The notes below the pieces were generated by a model. It saw only the letters and a list, made by a program, of their open reading frames with translations, did not search any database and was not told where the DNA came from. From NCBI GenBank assembly GCA_039198585.1, contig JBCCTJ010000013.1, forward strand, positions 1 to 23,694: 23,694 nt of DNA, read 5' to 3'. This document shows positions 1-7,951 of the stretch, piece after piece (position 1 is the first letter of the stretch; each line of letters opens with the position of its first letter). This DNA comes from JBCCTJ01 sp039198585 (lineage in GTDB: Bacteria; Bacteroidota; Bacteroidia; Cytophagales; Amoebophilaceae). The translations under genes and the position numbers were made by a program.

Positions 1-307
1 CCTTTTTTATTGTCTTTAAGATTCATAGCCTTTGTAACTTTCTTAAAAAGTATGGCTTTATACATCTTTTTTGTCTATCTCCAGAAACAATTGATGTTAT
101 CTCTCTAAGTATTGAGGAACAAAAAAATGGGAAAAATAATTGAGAACTCGAAGTTGGCTATATCTTGTACATGATATTTAATTAAATACCTTGTTTTTTA
201 GCTATTTTTTTTGAATTTGGGGGTATTGCTACATATAGTATATACATATAAGGATATCTATTATTTGCTAGATTAGAGCAAAATTAGGTGGCTTTTTAAA
301 CTATTTT
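1..307 (-). mobile_element. 5' end of an insertion sequence (ISN type), continues off the left edge
   Basis: Read on the minus strand, this segment matches 5575-5882 almost base for base. It covers the IS end, an AT-rich leader, and the first codons of a transposase beginning near 65 on the minus strand (MYKAI followed by a Lys/Ala-rich stretch). The transposase here reads into the window edge, so only its first 20 or so codons are present. Compared with the other copy, the A-run just before that ATG differs by one base, so the upstream reading frame is shifted. The element ends about 20 bp past the stop codon of the symporter gene. The family is not certain; the better preserved copy suggests a DDE transposase of the IS5/IS1182/ISNCY group. 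Confidence 0.75.
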
Positions 308-328
308 TTTATTATTAACACTCCCAAA

Positions 329-1882
329 TTATATATTTTGCACTTTATTAACGTCCTGCTTTTGTAAGGATAAAGATAATGTTTCTTTTTTCATCTTTTT
401 AGAAAAAGAGACCCAAGCCAGCTTACCATGTTCTCGGTAATGCAGAGCAAAAAACATACATCCAGCTGTTAAGCTAGCAAAAAGCCAGGCACTAGTAGCC
501 AGCATGAAATGAAATCGACCAGGAGGTGGAAAAATCCAATGCGGAAAAACAGAAAATCCTGTTTGACAGACAAACGTAATAATCATCATAAAACTTCCTA
601 AGAATACACCCATATAAACAAGAAAAATTTTTTCACTGGTTTTCATGCCCAATACGCCTACTATAAAGGGTAAAGCTAAAGAAGATAATATCGCAAGTGC
701 GTAAATCATTATAATAAAGGGTGGATAATAATGAAATAAATAAGCTAAAAAGGTACAAACGCATCCAATAATCACTCCTATTACACGAGTATTATTGATT
801 GCATAAACATTGCGTTTTTTTTGGTGATAAAAGGGATTAATCATATCTCTGATCAGTGAGACAATAAGAGAGCTCAGATAAGAATCTAATGTAGAGAGTA
901 CGGCTGCTATAAATGCAAGTACAAACAAACCCTCTAGAAAAGGGTTACTATCCAAGAGAAAATTTGCGATATATAACAAAATATTACTTGTATCAACCTC
1001 TGCACCGCATTGATTAAAATTGACTAAAACAATAAATCCTATAATAAGTACCAAGCCATAAAAAAATAAAAAAAAGAGAGAGCTAGTAGTAAATACATCT
1101 CGCACTTGTCTTTTACTTTTAGCCATTAATGCCCGTTGTACAATAGGAGGGGTTACCAAAATAGTAGAAAAAAAATGAAAAAAAGAACTAAAAATAACAT
1201 AATTAAAAAAACTATGCTGCCAAAACATGATATGTTCAGGATACTCACAATATACCTGCCGAAATACCTTTTTAAGGTAACCTCCCTTGAAAAGAGCTAT
1301 GTTAGTCACCAAAACGATGGCTACAACGATTAAAGCAAACTGCATAACATCTGTAATGGCTACCGAGCGTACCCCCCCTAGAAAGCTGTAGGCAGTTGCG
1401 ATCAAGCCTGTCATGACAATCAGGTAAGTAGGATTGATAGCCAAAAAGCAACTAACATATTTCATAGCAATCAATTCGGTAGTAATTGCTAAAATAGAAA
1501 CTATAGCACCAGTTAGGAAAGTCAGGAAGCGGCCTGTAGATCCATATAAACGCCCCATGATATCTCCGATTGTGTAGCATCCTTTAAAATGAACTAGATA
1601 AGGAAAAAAGCAACGCCCTAATACGAATATGCTAACAAATATCGCTAAGATAGGCAGTAGGGCGCCTATCCCACGTATGTATACTCTATGAATCGTCAAA
1701 AATGAATTGGCACTAATCAAGGTAGCTAATACACTCATAGTTAATGAGCCTGATCCCAATTTACGCTTAGCAATCGCATAATCTTTCAAGGTATATACTT
1801 TTTTGCCGACCCAGATTCCTACTATAATATTAAGAAACACAAAAAGCCCAAAAGCTATTCTATTAATGAAGATATTGTTCAT
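329..1882 (-). CDS. Sodium:solute symporter (SSS family)
   Basis: This 517-residue polytopic inner-membrane protein would couple Na+ influx to uptake of a small organic solute. It is almost entirely hydrophobic, with about 12-13 predicted membrane helices, the usual size for the family. Recognisable SSS signatures are the second-helix stretch ATLISANSF (about 53-61), the central GGVRSVAITDVMQ motif (169-181), the TPPIVQRALMAKS stretch (about 244-256), and the helix-8 segment LSTLDSYLSS (329-338), whose Ser/Thr residues normally form the Na2 sodium site. The substrate cannot be read from sequence; the proline/pantothenate type is only a general guess. The ATG at 1882 gives a normal N-terminal helix. 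The gene is transcribed away from mgtE and its stop lies only about 20 bp from an IS end. Confidence 0.9.
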   Translation of the reverse strand: MNNIFINRIAFGLFVFLNIIVGIWVGKKVYTLKDYAIAKRKLGSGSLTMSVLATLISANSFLTIHRVYIRGIGALLPILAIFVSIFVLGRCFFPYLVHFKGCYTIGDIMGRLYGSTGRFLTFLTGAIVSILAITTELIAMKYVSCFLAINPTYLIVMTGLIATAYSFLGGVRSVAITDVMQFALIVVAIVLVTNIALFKGGYLKKVFRQVYCEYPEHIMFWQHSFFNYVIFSSFFHFFSTILVTPPIVQRALMAKSKRQVRDVFTTSSLFFLFFYGLVLIIGFIVLVNFNQCGAEVDTSNILLYIANFLLDSNPFLEGLFVLAFIAAVLSTLDSYLSSLIVSLIRDMINPFYHQKKRNVYAINNTRVIGVIIGCVCTFLAYLFHYYPPFIIMIYALAILSSLALPFIVGVLGMKTSEKIFLVYMGVFLGSFMMIITFVCQTGFSVFPHWIFPPPGRFHFMLATSAWLFASLTAGCMFFALHYREHGKLAWVSFSKKMKKETLSLSLQKQDVNKVQNI

Positions 1883-2160
1883 ATAATGCTATTGAATGGA
1901 AGTGCCAGTACTAATAGAGATAACAATAGTAAATTATGTAACTAAGTTCTTCTTTTTTATTAAAAAAGCCAAGAAAAAAGCAATATTGCCTTAATAATAG
2001 TTCTCTAATTTTACTAAAAAATAGGATACATAATGTATATCCACCATAAAACATCCTACTCATAGATTCAAAATAATAACAAATTGTTTTTCTTTGGCCT
2101 CCTGAACAATTTTTATAAATTGGGCTTGCCCTGATTATAATCTTCATCTCTTAATAAAAA
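1883..2160. promoter_or_regulatory. Divergent intergenic region between the symporter gene and mgtE
   Basis: This 278 bp AT-rich gap must carry the promoters of both flanking genes, which are transcribed outward. No riboswitch fold (for example an M-box Mg2+ sensor for mgtE) and no convincing operator was seen. A minus-strand reading frame at 1911-2147 could encode 78 residues, but its composition is unusual (many Tyr, Cys and Phe) and it resembles no known family, so it is not called as a gene. Confidence 0.35.
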
Positions 2161-3582
2161 ATGAGTCGTCCTATAGATAGCAAAAAACGTTCTGAGCAAT
2201 GGCAAGAACTTTTAAAAAAAAAACAATATAGCTCACTCTATACTTATATGAAAGAGGCACCTCCTGTTGAAGTAGGTGATTTTTTGTCTTATCAGCCCCT
2301 TAAAGATTGTGCTGCTATTATAGAACTTTTTAGCATTGAAGAACAAGCTAGTCTTTTTGAACATCTTCAAGAAAATCAGCAGCTAGCTCTCTATACCCTT
2401 ATTCCTAAGCGTGTACTAGCAGATATTTTCGCTAATATGTCATCAGATATACGAGTAGATTTTTACCAAAAACTTAGTAATAATCAGAAAATAGAGCTGC
2501 TTCCATTCTTATCAAGAGCTGTCAAGCAGGATATGATTACACTGAGTATTTATCCTCGAGAAACAGCAGGAGGTATCATGAGTACTGACTTTGTCGCTTT
2601 GCGTCATGATAGCACTGTGGGAGAGGCCCTAGAGCAAATGCGCAAAGATGCTCCTTCCAATAAAATGATCTACTATCTCTATGTAGTCAATCATGAGATG
2701 GAAATAATGGGATTTGTAAAGCTGCGGGAGCTAGTCACAGCTTCTCCCTCTGCTCCTATTACAGATATTCTACACGACACTTTCATCTTTTCAGAAGTAA
2801 GAGAAGATAGAGAATCGGTTGCGCGTAAAATCGAAAAATATGATTTAGTGGCCCTTCCCGTCTTAAATTCTAATGGACAGCTAGTAGGTATTGTAAGCTA
2901 CGATGATGCTATGGATGTGATCCGAGTAGAGCAGACAGAAGATATGGAAAGATTCATGGGTATTGTGCCTGATGAAAGCAAAGACGACTATCTTCAAACA
3001 TCCAGTTTTCAGCATTTCAAGAAAAGAATATCATGGCTTATAGGCCTTTTTTTCTTGAGTTTTTTTGCAAGCTTTATTATGCATAAGTATGAGAGCCTTC
3101 TCAGCACATTAGGAGTTTTAGCCCTTTACTTAACAACAATCAATGACGCAGGAGGTAATGCAGGTTCTCAAACTGCAACTGTAGTTATACGGGCACTCTC
3201 ATTAGGACAAGTAAAACTTAAAGATTGGTTACGAATTGTTATCAAAGAGTGCAAAGTAGCATTGATGTTTGCTCTACTTCTCTCTCTATTGGCATTTGTT
3301 AAAGTAGTTTTTTTTGCTAGTCTAGGGGAGTTCTTAGGTAGGCATCTAGCACTACCCAAAGAAGGTATGCTGCAGCTCGCTTTTGTAGTAGCGATTGCTT
3401 TAAGCATACAGGTCGTTGTGTCCACTTTAATAGGAGCAGGATTGCCTATGTTTATTACATGGCTCGGCAAAGACCCAGCCTTGGCAGCTAGCCCTGCAAT
3501 TACTACTATTGTAGATAGTACGGGTCTTTTCATCTACTTTAATATTGCTTTAAAGCTACTTTCGAGCACTGCTGTCTTATAG
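2161..3582 (+). CDS. mgtE: Magnesium channel/transporter MgtE
   Basis: MgtE is a homodimeric, Mg2+-gated channel of the inner membrane that takes up Mg2+ when the internal level is low. The 473 residues show all expected parts. There is an N-terminal helical MgtE_N domain (about 20-135) and a CBS pair (about 138-265, with SYDDAMDVI at 246-254) that senses Mg2+. Five C-terminal membrane helices follow (about 288-473). The pore region has the conserved INDAGGNAGSQTAT stretch (327-340), and the last helix carries KDPALAASP followed by TTIVDSTG (Asp452), matching the conserved acidic residue of the ion site. The ATG at 2161 follows an AT-rich leader with no Shine-Dalgarno sequence. The length is normal and nothing suggests decay, so this is a confident call. 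Confidence 0.96.
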   Translation: MSRPIDSKKRSEQWQELLKKKQYSSLYTYMKEAPPVEVGDFLSYQPLKDCAAIIELFSIEEQASLFEHLQENQQLALYTLIPKRVLADIFANMSSDIRVDFYQKLSNNQKIELLPFLSRAVKQDMITLSIYPRETAGGIMSTDFVALRHDSTVGEALEQMRKDAPSNKMIYYLYVVNHEMEIMGFVKLRELVTASPSAPITDILHDTFIFSEVREDRESVARKIEKYDLVALPVLNSNGQLVGIVSYDDAMDVIRVEQTEDMERFMGIVPDESKDDYLQTSSFQHFKKRISWLIGLFFLSFFASFIMHKYESLLSTLGVLALYLTTINDAGGNAGSQTATVVIRALSLGQVKLKDWLRIVIKECKVALMFALLLSLLAFVKVVFFASLGEFLGRHLALPKEGMLQLAFVVAIALSIQVVVSTLIGAGLPMFITWLGKDPALAASPAITTIVDSTGLFIYFNIALKLLSSTAVL

Positions 3583-3632
3583 CTAAAAAGAACAATACGC
3601 TATTGCTAAGTCGTTCAGATCAAACATAAATG

Positions 3633-3666
3633 AACTTAGTTTAGTAAGTTTCAATATTTTTTTTTA
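3633..3666 (+). terminator. Possible weak intrinsic terminator after mgtE
   Basis: A short hairpin (stem 3633-3638 with 3645-3650, six-base loop) is followed within a few bases by a run of T (about 3657-3665). It lies 50 bp past the mgtE stop. The stem is AT-rich and short, so this is tentative. Confidence 0.35.
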
Positions 3667-3753
3667 GCTTGTTAATACGATTAATAGACCATTATTACGT
3701 TATTTTTATTAGGACTATCTTAACTACCAAAAATAATAGTATATCCTCAGGTT

Positions 3754-5394
3754 ATGAAAATAGGCAAAAAACAAAAAGCTTCCGACTTATTTGTCCACTG
3801 TTTAGAAGCATTAGGTGTCGAGTATGTTTTTACCGTTCCAGGTGAAGAAACCATAGATGTTGTAGACTCTATACGCCAATCAGAGCATATCAAGCTTGTG
3901 CTCTTACGGCATGAGCAAGGGGCTGGATTCATGGCTGCCAACTATGGAAGATTAACAGGTAAAGTAGGCGTTTGTTTAGTTACATTAGGGCCTGGTACAA
4001 CCAATGTTATGACCTCAGTAGCATATGCTCATCTGGGTGGTATGCCTATGTTAACTATTACAGGGCAGAAGTCTATTAAAGAGAGAAAGCAAGGTTTTTT
4101 TCAGTTAATTGATGCAGTTGGTATCATGAAGCCCATTACAAAAGTATCTGAGCAAATTACGAGTAAAAGTGCTATTCCTTCACTTCTACAGAGATGTTTT
4201 CACCAAGCAACTATAGATAAACCAGGAGCTGTTCATCTTGACTTTCCTGAAGATATTGCTCAAGAAATAGGCAGTTTTTTACCCCCTATTCCTCTACCTT
4301 ACTATACTCCTCAACTTCCCAATAAGGCTTCTTTGGAACTGGCATTATCTAAAATACAGAAAGCTTCTCATCCACTTTTCATACTAGGGCCTGCTTGTAA
4401 AAATAGAAACATACCAGCTGCTATATCTAAGTTGATTCAAGATAAAAGTATTTATTTTATAACTACACAAATGGGTAAGGGAGTAGTCAATGAACATAGT
4501 GCCCTTTATCTAGGAACGACTGCCATATCAGAGGGAGATGATGTACATCAAGTAATGCAAAAAGCTGATTTGATTATAACATTGGGATATGATCAAGTAG
4601 AAAAACCAGCATTTTTAATGACCCAAGTAGACGTTGAAGTACTTCACATTCATGATCATAACCCCCAACCCCATCTTACCTATTTCCCCCAATCATTGCT
4701 CATAGGTGATATGGCATATACCTTAAACTATCTTAGTAATCATCTTACATCACGTTTTTTTCCTCTTTTCAAGCAATTTAAAGAGGAAAAAAATAAAAAA
4801 ATACAATCCTATCAAAGAAAAGAAAAAAATCATACATATCTTACCCCCCTTTCACTGGTTGCTGTATTGCAAAATGTTATGCCTGAGCAAACCACATTAG
4901 CACTTGATAACGGACTCTACAAACTTTTTTTAACCAGAAACTTGGTTGCTCGGGATTATCTCAATCTTATGCTTGATAACACCTTAGCAACTATGGGAGC
5001 TGGTCTGAGTACAGCTATTACTACTAAAATGATTTTCCCAGACAGAAAAGTAGTAGCGATCTTAGGAGATGGAGGATTCATGATGAATGCGCAAGAACTG
5101 GAGTCTGCAACACGCCTTAATATTCATCTGATTATTTTGATCTTGCAAGATGATGCTTATGGCATGATTGGGTGGAAGCAGAAAAAAATGAATATGCCTT
5201 TATTTGGAATATCTTTTACCAATCCCAATTTCATGTACTATGCAAAAGCACATGGATGTCATGGGTATGAGGTTAATTCCCCCAAAGAGCTAGGTCAGCT
5301 TCTCACTACCTGTTTGTCCAAGAAGAAAGATATTCATTTAATTAAAGTGCCATTTTCCTATGAAGGTATTGAATTGGTTGAAAAAAAAACATAG
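3754..5394 (+). CDS. Acetolactate synthase-like ThDP-dependent enzyme
   Basis: This 546-residue enzyme belongs to the ThDP-dependent POX/acetohydroxyacid synthase family and most likely condenses two pyruvates to acetolactate and CO2. Domains in order are the ThDP pyrimidine-binding domain (about 8-175), the central domain (about 190-325) and the ThDP pyrophosphate-binding domain (about 375-535). The catalytic Glu is at 54 in LRHEQGAG, and LVTLGPGTTN (75-84), GGMPMLTITGQK (95-106) and RKQGFFQLIDAVG (111-123) match acetolactate synthases. The metal/ThDP motif starts at GDGGFMMN (438-445). Its partner position, normally Asn in NDNAYGM, is Asp467 in QDDAYGM. No regulatory small subunit and no ilvC, ilvD or acetolactate decarboxylase gene is nearby, so branched-chain amino acid synthesis is not indicated by the context. 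A catabolic, pyruvate-disposing role is an inference. Confidence 0.88.
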   Translation: MKIGKKQKASDLFVHCLEALGVEYVFTVPGEETIDVVDSIRQSEHIKLVLLRHEQGAGFMAANYGRLTGKVGVCLVTLGPGTTNVMTSVAYAHLGGMPMLTITGQKSIKERKQGFFQLIDAVGIMKPITKVSEQITSKSAIPSLLQRCFHQATIDKPGAVHLDFPEDIAQEIGSFLPPIPLPYYTPQLPNKASLELALSKIQKASHPLFILGPACKNRNIPAAISKLIQDKSIYFITTQMGKGVVNEHSALYLGTTAISEGDDVHQVMQKADLIITLGYDQVEKPAFLMTQVDVEVLHIHDHNPQPHLTYFPQSLLIGDMAYTLNYLSNHLTSRFFPLFKQFKEEKNKKIQSYQRKEKNHTYLTPLSLVAVLQNVMPEQTTLALDNGLYKLFLTRNLVARDYLNLMLDNTLATMGAGLSTAITTKMIFPDRKVVAILGDGGFMMNAQELESATRLNIHLIILILQDDAYGMIGWKQKKMNMPLFGISFTNPNFMYYAKAHGCHGYEVNSPKELGQLLTTCLSKKKDIHLIKVPFSYEGIELVEKKT

Positions 5395-5574
5395 GAGATG
5401 TAAGCAACCCAATTCGAATAACAATATCAATCACCCATCTTCTCAGAAATCTGCAAGCCTAAAAGCACCTCAAAACCACAAATCCACCCTTAGTTACCTC
5501 AAGCATCAGCCGATAGGGTCTCATAGAGAAGCAGAGATACCATGCGCTTGTTTATTCCTAGGGAGTGTCAGTAA
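5395..5574. other. Short gap between the ThDP enzyme gene and the IS
   Basis: No gene is recognised here. An open stretch continues in a neighbouring frame to 5617, but it is Asn/Ser/Lys-rich and looks non-coding. The IS end begins at about 5575. Confidence 0.3.
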
Positions 5575-6781
5575 TAAAAAATCATCTAAAAAACCAGATA
5601 ATTTTGCTTTAATCTAGTAAATAAGAAATATCCTTATATGTACTACTACATGTAGCAATACCCCGAAATTCAAAAAAATAGCTAAAAGACAGGGTGCTTA
5701 ATTAAGTATCATGTACAAGATACAGCCAACTTCGAGTTCTCAATTATTTTTCTCATTTTTTTCTTCCTCAAGACTTAGAGAGATAACATCAATTGTTTCT
5801 GCAGAGAGGCAAGAAAAATGTATAAAGCCATACCTTTTAAGAAAATGGCAAAGGCTATGAATCTTAAAGATAATAAAAAAGGGCCCACATCTATTTTTCC
5901 ACCTCAAGGAAAGGTAGTTTTCATGTTGATTAAATCCTATAGTCAAGCTTCTGACAAGAGGCTTATTGAGCAAGTCAATGGCAATATCTACACTATCAGT
6001 TCTTTTATAAAATTCCGATTTTAGCAGGAGAGCAACTAAAGAATCACAAAATTGTGATTCAAATTAGATGTGCGCTTGCCGCAAAAATCAACATAGAAAA
6101 ATCATACAAAATCCTAGCAGAATACTGAGCCCCTCATATGTTCTAAAACATTCAAAATACTGATTGATGCTACTTGTTATAAGGGCAGTGTACACTTCCG
6201 ACAAACCAGAAGCTTCTCTGATAAAATGTTGATTTTATACACATAATCGTGAAATACATGTGCAAAAAAACAGGATTGAAGATTATAAGAACTAAGTAGA
6301 ACAACTGAGCAGCTCGCTATATGCTCATAGTTGAAAAAGGAGAAAATCTAAAAAAGAAAAAAGTCTTGACAAGAGCGTTAATTAGATTACCTGAAAAGTT
6401 AAATAAAGCTTTAGATCAACTAGAAGGTCAGTACTAGTTGTGAAGACGAGGAAACTTACCAAAAGCAGCGTATAGCCATTAAAAAAGTGTTCAAACAGCA
6501 AGAGCAAATTTTACTACAGGAATAGCAGCAAGGCATAGCCTTGCTGCTATTCCTCAACCTTATTTTCGACTATTATAAGATCGAAAGAAGTCAAAACAGT
6601 AGAGTTCGGCGCAAAAATCAGCAAAATGCAAATGGATGGAATCAACTTTATGCAGGCTTCAGCTTTGAGCATTTCAATCAAGGAAGACAGTTTAAGAGAA
6701 TAGTATATACCAAGCACAGCAGCTTACTGAAGTAAAGGTAAACAAGGTTGGGGCAGATGCTATTGGTGCTACAAATATGCA
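5575..6781 (+). pseudogene. Decayed insertion sequence with a DDE transposase (ISN type)
   Basis: The element begins with the same end and leader that appear inverted at 1-307. A transposase begins at 5818 and stays open to about 6022. It contains a PPQGKVVFMLIKSYSQ-like segment followed by DKRLIEQVNGNI, typical of the N-terminal region of IS5/IS1182/ISNCY-group transposases. Beyond 6022 the product can only be followed by changing frames: around 6570-6660 a piece reads SKEVKTVEFGAKISK then MDGINF, and around 6735-6775 a piece reads KVNKVGADAIGATN after correction of a frameshift. Several stops are present, so the element is dead. Its 3' end was not found; a second element (6782-7058) is inserted near it. 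The exact IS family is not settled. Confidence 0.7.
6518..6554. repeat. Perfect 17 bp inverted repeat with a 3-base loop
   Basis: Positions 6518-6534 are the exact reverse complement of 6538-6554, separated by ATA. It lies inside the dead transposase. Neither strand shows a T-run after it, so it does not look like an intrinsic terminator. Confidence 0.9.
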
Positions 6782-7058
6782 AGCTAACGTATAATTGAGG
6801 ACTATATTTATAATTATTTGGCGTATATAGATTATGCTGTTGAAGTCAGACGTATGATATATACAACCAACTCGATTGAGAATTTGAATAGGCAAATTCG
6901 GAAGATCACCAAAATCAAAGTTAGCTTTGAGCAAGAAGAAAATTTACTTGATTTGATTTTTATGATTATTAAAGATTTCAAAGCTAATAATTGGCAGAAA
7001 TATGCAGTAACCAGTTTTTAATACCTTACCAAAAAATACAACTAATTATACGTTTCCA
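6782..7058 (+). mobile_element. Internally deleted IS256-type element (type A, copy 1)
   Basis: The left edge carries CGTATAATT (6788-6796), the inner part of the terminal repeat of this IS. It then jumps straight to the 3' end of the transposase gene. From 6797 to 7021 one frame stays open and encodes about 74 C-terminal residues with VRRMIYTTNSIENLNRQIRK and FEQEENLLDLIFMIIKDF, the hallmark C-terminus of mutator/IS256 transposases. The right end (about 7040-7058, ATTATACGTTTCC) is the inverted counterpart of the left end. The element sits within the preceding IS. It lacks the first two catalytic Asp residues, so it could move only with help from an intact copy. Confidence 0.75.
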
Positions 7059-7203
7059 AAACGTAATGCCCTACTCATGCCACTTCCTATTCGCAACCCA
7101 AAAGGGCTCAAAAACTCCTTTATTTTAACTGCCGTAGCTTCAGTGTTGTATCCCCTTTTGGAGCTATAGTTTACTTCCTTTTCCGTATGAAAGTGGTACT
7201 GAA

Positions 7204-7707
7204 TTAAATAGCAATATCCAGAATCTTAAAAGAGCGCTTATTAATACCTAAACCTTGTCTTATACTCGGTGTTGGCATAGCTATGACAGCTATTTCATTG
7301 ATTTTTTTCCCCAGTAGTCCTTTTCCTATAGGAGAGTTAACTGATATTTTACCTGATTTCATATCAACTTCTTTTTCAGAAACGAGTGTATAGATAAACT
7401 GCTTATTGGTATCCAAATCCTGAATAGTGACTTTGGTCAAGATATTCACTTGGCTAGTATCAACCATGCTCAAATTAAGGATCACAGCATTGGCAATTGC
7501 ATTTTTTAAAGTGTGAATACGCATACTAGTAATTCTTTGTTTATCCTTAGCAGCATGGTACTCAGCATTTTCTCTACGATCACCTTTTTCACTAGCTTCT
7601 CCTATCTGCTTAGCAATAAGAGGCATCTCTATCTCTTCAAGAAAGCGTAATTCTTGTCGAATTTTATCTAAGCCTTCTTTCGTATAATAATTAATTTTTA
7701 GATTCAT
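7204..7707 (-). CDS. greA: Transcription elongation factor GreA
   Basis: GreA enters the secondary channel of RNA polymerase and stimulates cleavage of backtracked transcripts. The 167 residues have the normal two-domain build: an N-terminal antiparallel coiled coil (about 8-78) and a C-terminal FKBP-like domain (about 85-165). The coiled-coil tip has GDRRENAEYHAAKDKQ, which keeps the catalytic acidic pair of the GDxxENAEYHAAK signature. The C-terminal SPIGKGLLGKK stretch matches the family. The ATG at 7707 fits the usual N-terminus (MNLKINYYTKEG). It shares its strand with argS upstream, but a 244 bp gap suggests a separate promoter. Confidence 0.96.
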   Translation of the reverse strand: MNLKINYYTKEGLDKIRQELRFLEEIEMPLIAKQIGEASEKGDRRENAEYHAAKDKQRITSMRIHTLKNAIANAVILNLSMVDTSQVNILTKVTIQDLDTNKQFIYTLVSEKEVDMKSGKISVNSPIGKGLLGKKINEIAVIAMPTPSIRQGLGINKRSFKILDIAI

Positions 7708-7951
7708 TTTGACTCAGTAATTATATATTTTCTTAGAACTGCCTTGCGAACCCGAAGAAATATCGCAACGATTTTTATTTTATTTCAACACCCAAAAGGA
7801 GCTAGCCCACAATTAATTTCTAACCAATAATTGATTAGTAGTTACATAGGATGCAACTACACATAGTTTACTTTTTTGCTTGAGAGACAAATTTACCAAA
7901 TTTATGATCAATTTTGCAAATAGATAAGCTAGTTAATTGCTAGTGTTTTGA
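7708..7951. promoter_or_regulatory. Gap between argS and greA
   Basis: This AT-rich intergenic DNA probably holds the greA promoter. A weak stem (7838-7843 with 7855-7860) is present, without a T-run. No gene was found. Confidence 0.25.

Noticed and set aside
1911..2147. 78-codon minus-strand reading frame between the symporter gene and mgtE
   Set aside because: Aromatic- and Cys-rich composition, no family resemblance, and it fills a divergent promoter region; probably chance.
3168..3533. 121-codon minus-strand frame opposite mgtE
   Set aside because: It is antisense to the conserved membrane domain of mgtE and only mirrors that coding sequence.
5360..5617. 85-codon plus-strand frame overlapping the end of the ThDP enzyme gene
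   Set aside because: Overlaps a confident gene in another frame and then runs into the IS end; Asn/Ser/Lys-rich with no domain.
7098..7164. Possible element end from CCAAAAGGG and CCCCTTTTGG
   Set aside because: The two short motifs are complementary but 50 bp apart with no further pairing or duplicated flank; probably coincidence in AT-rich DNA.
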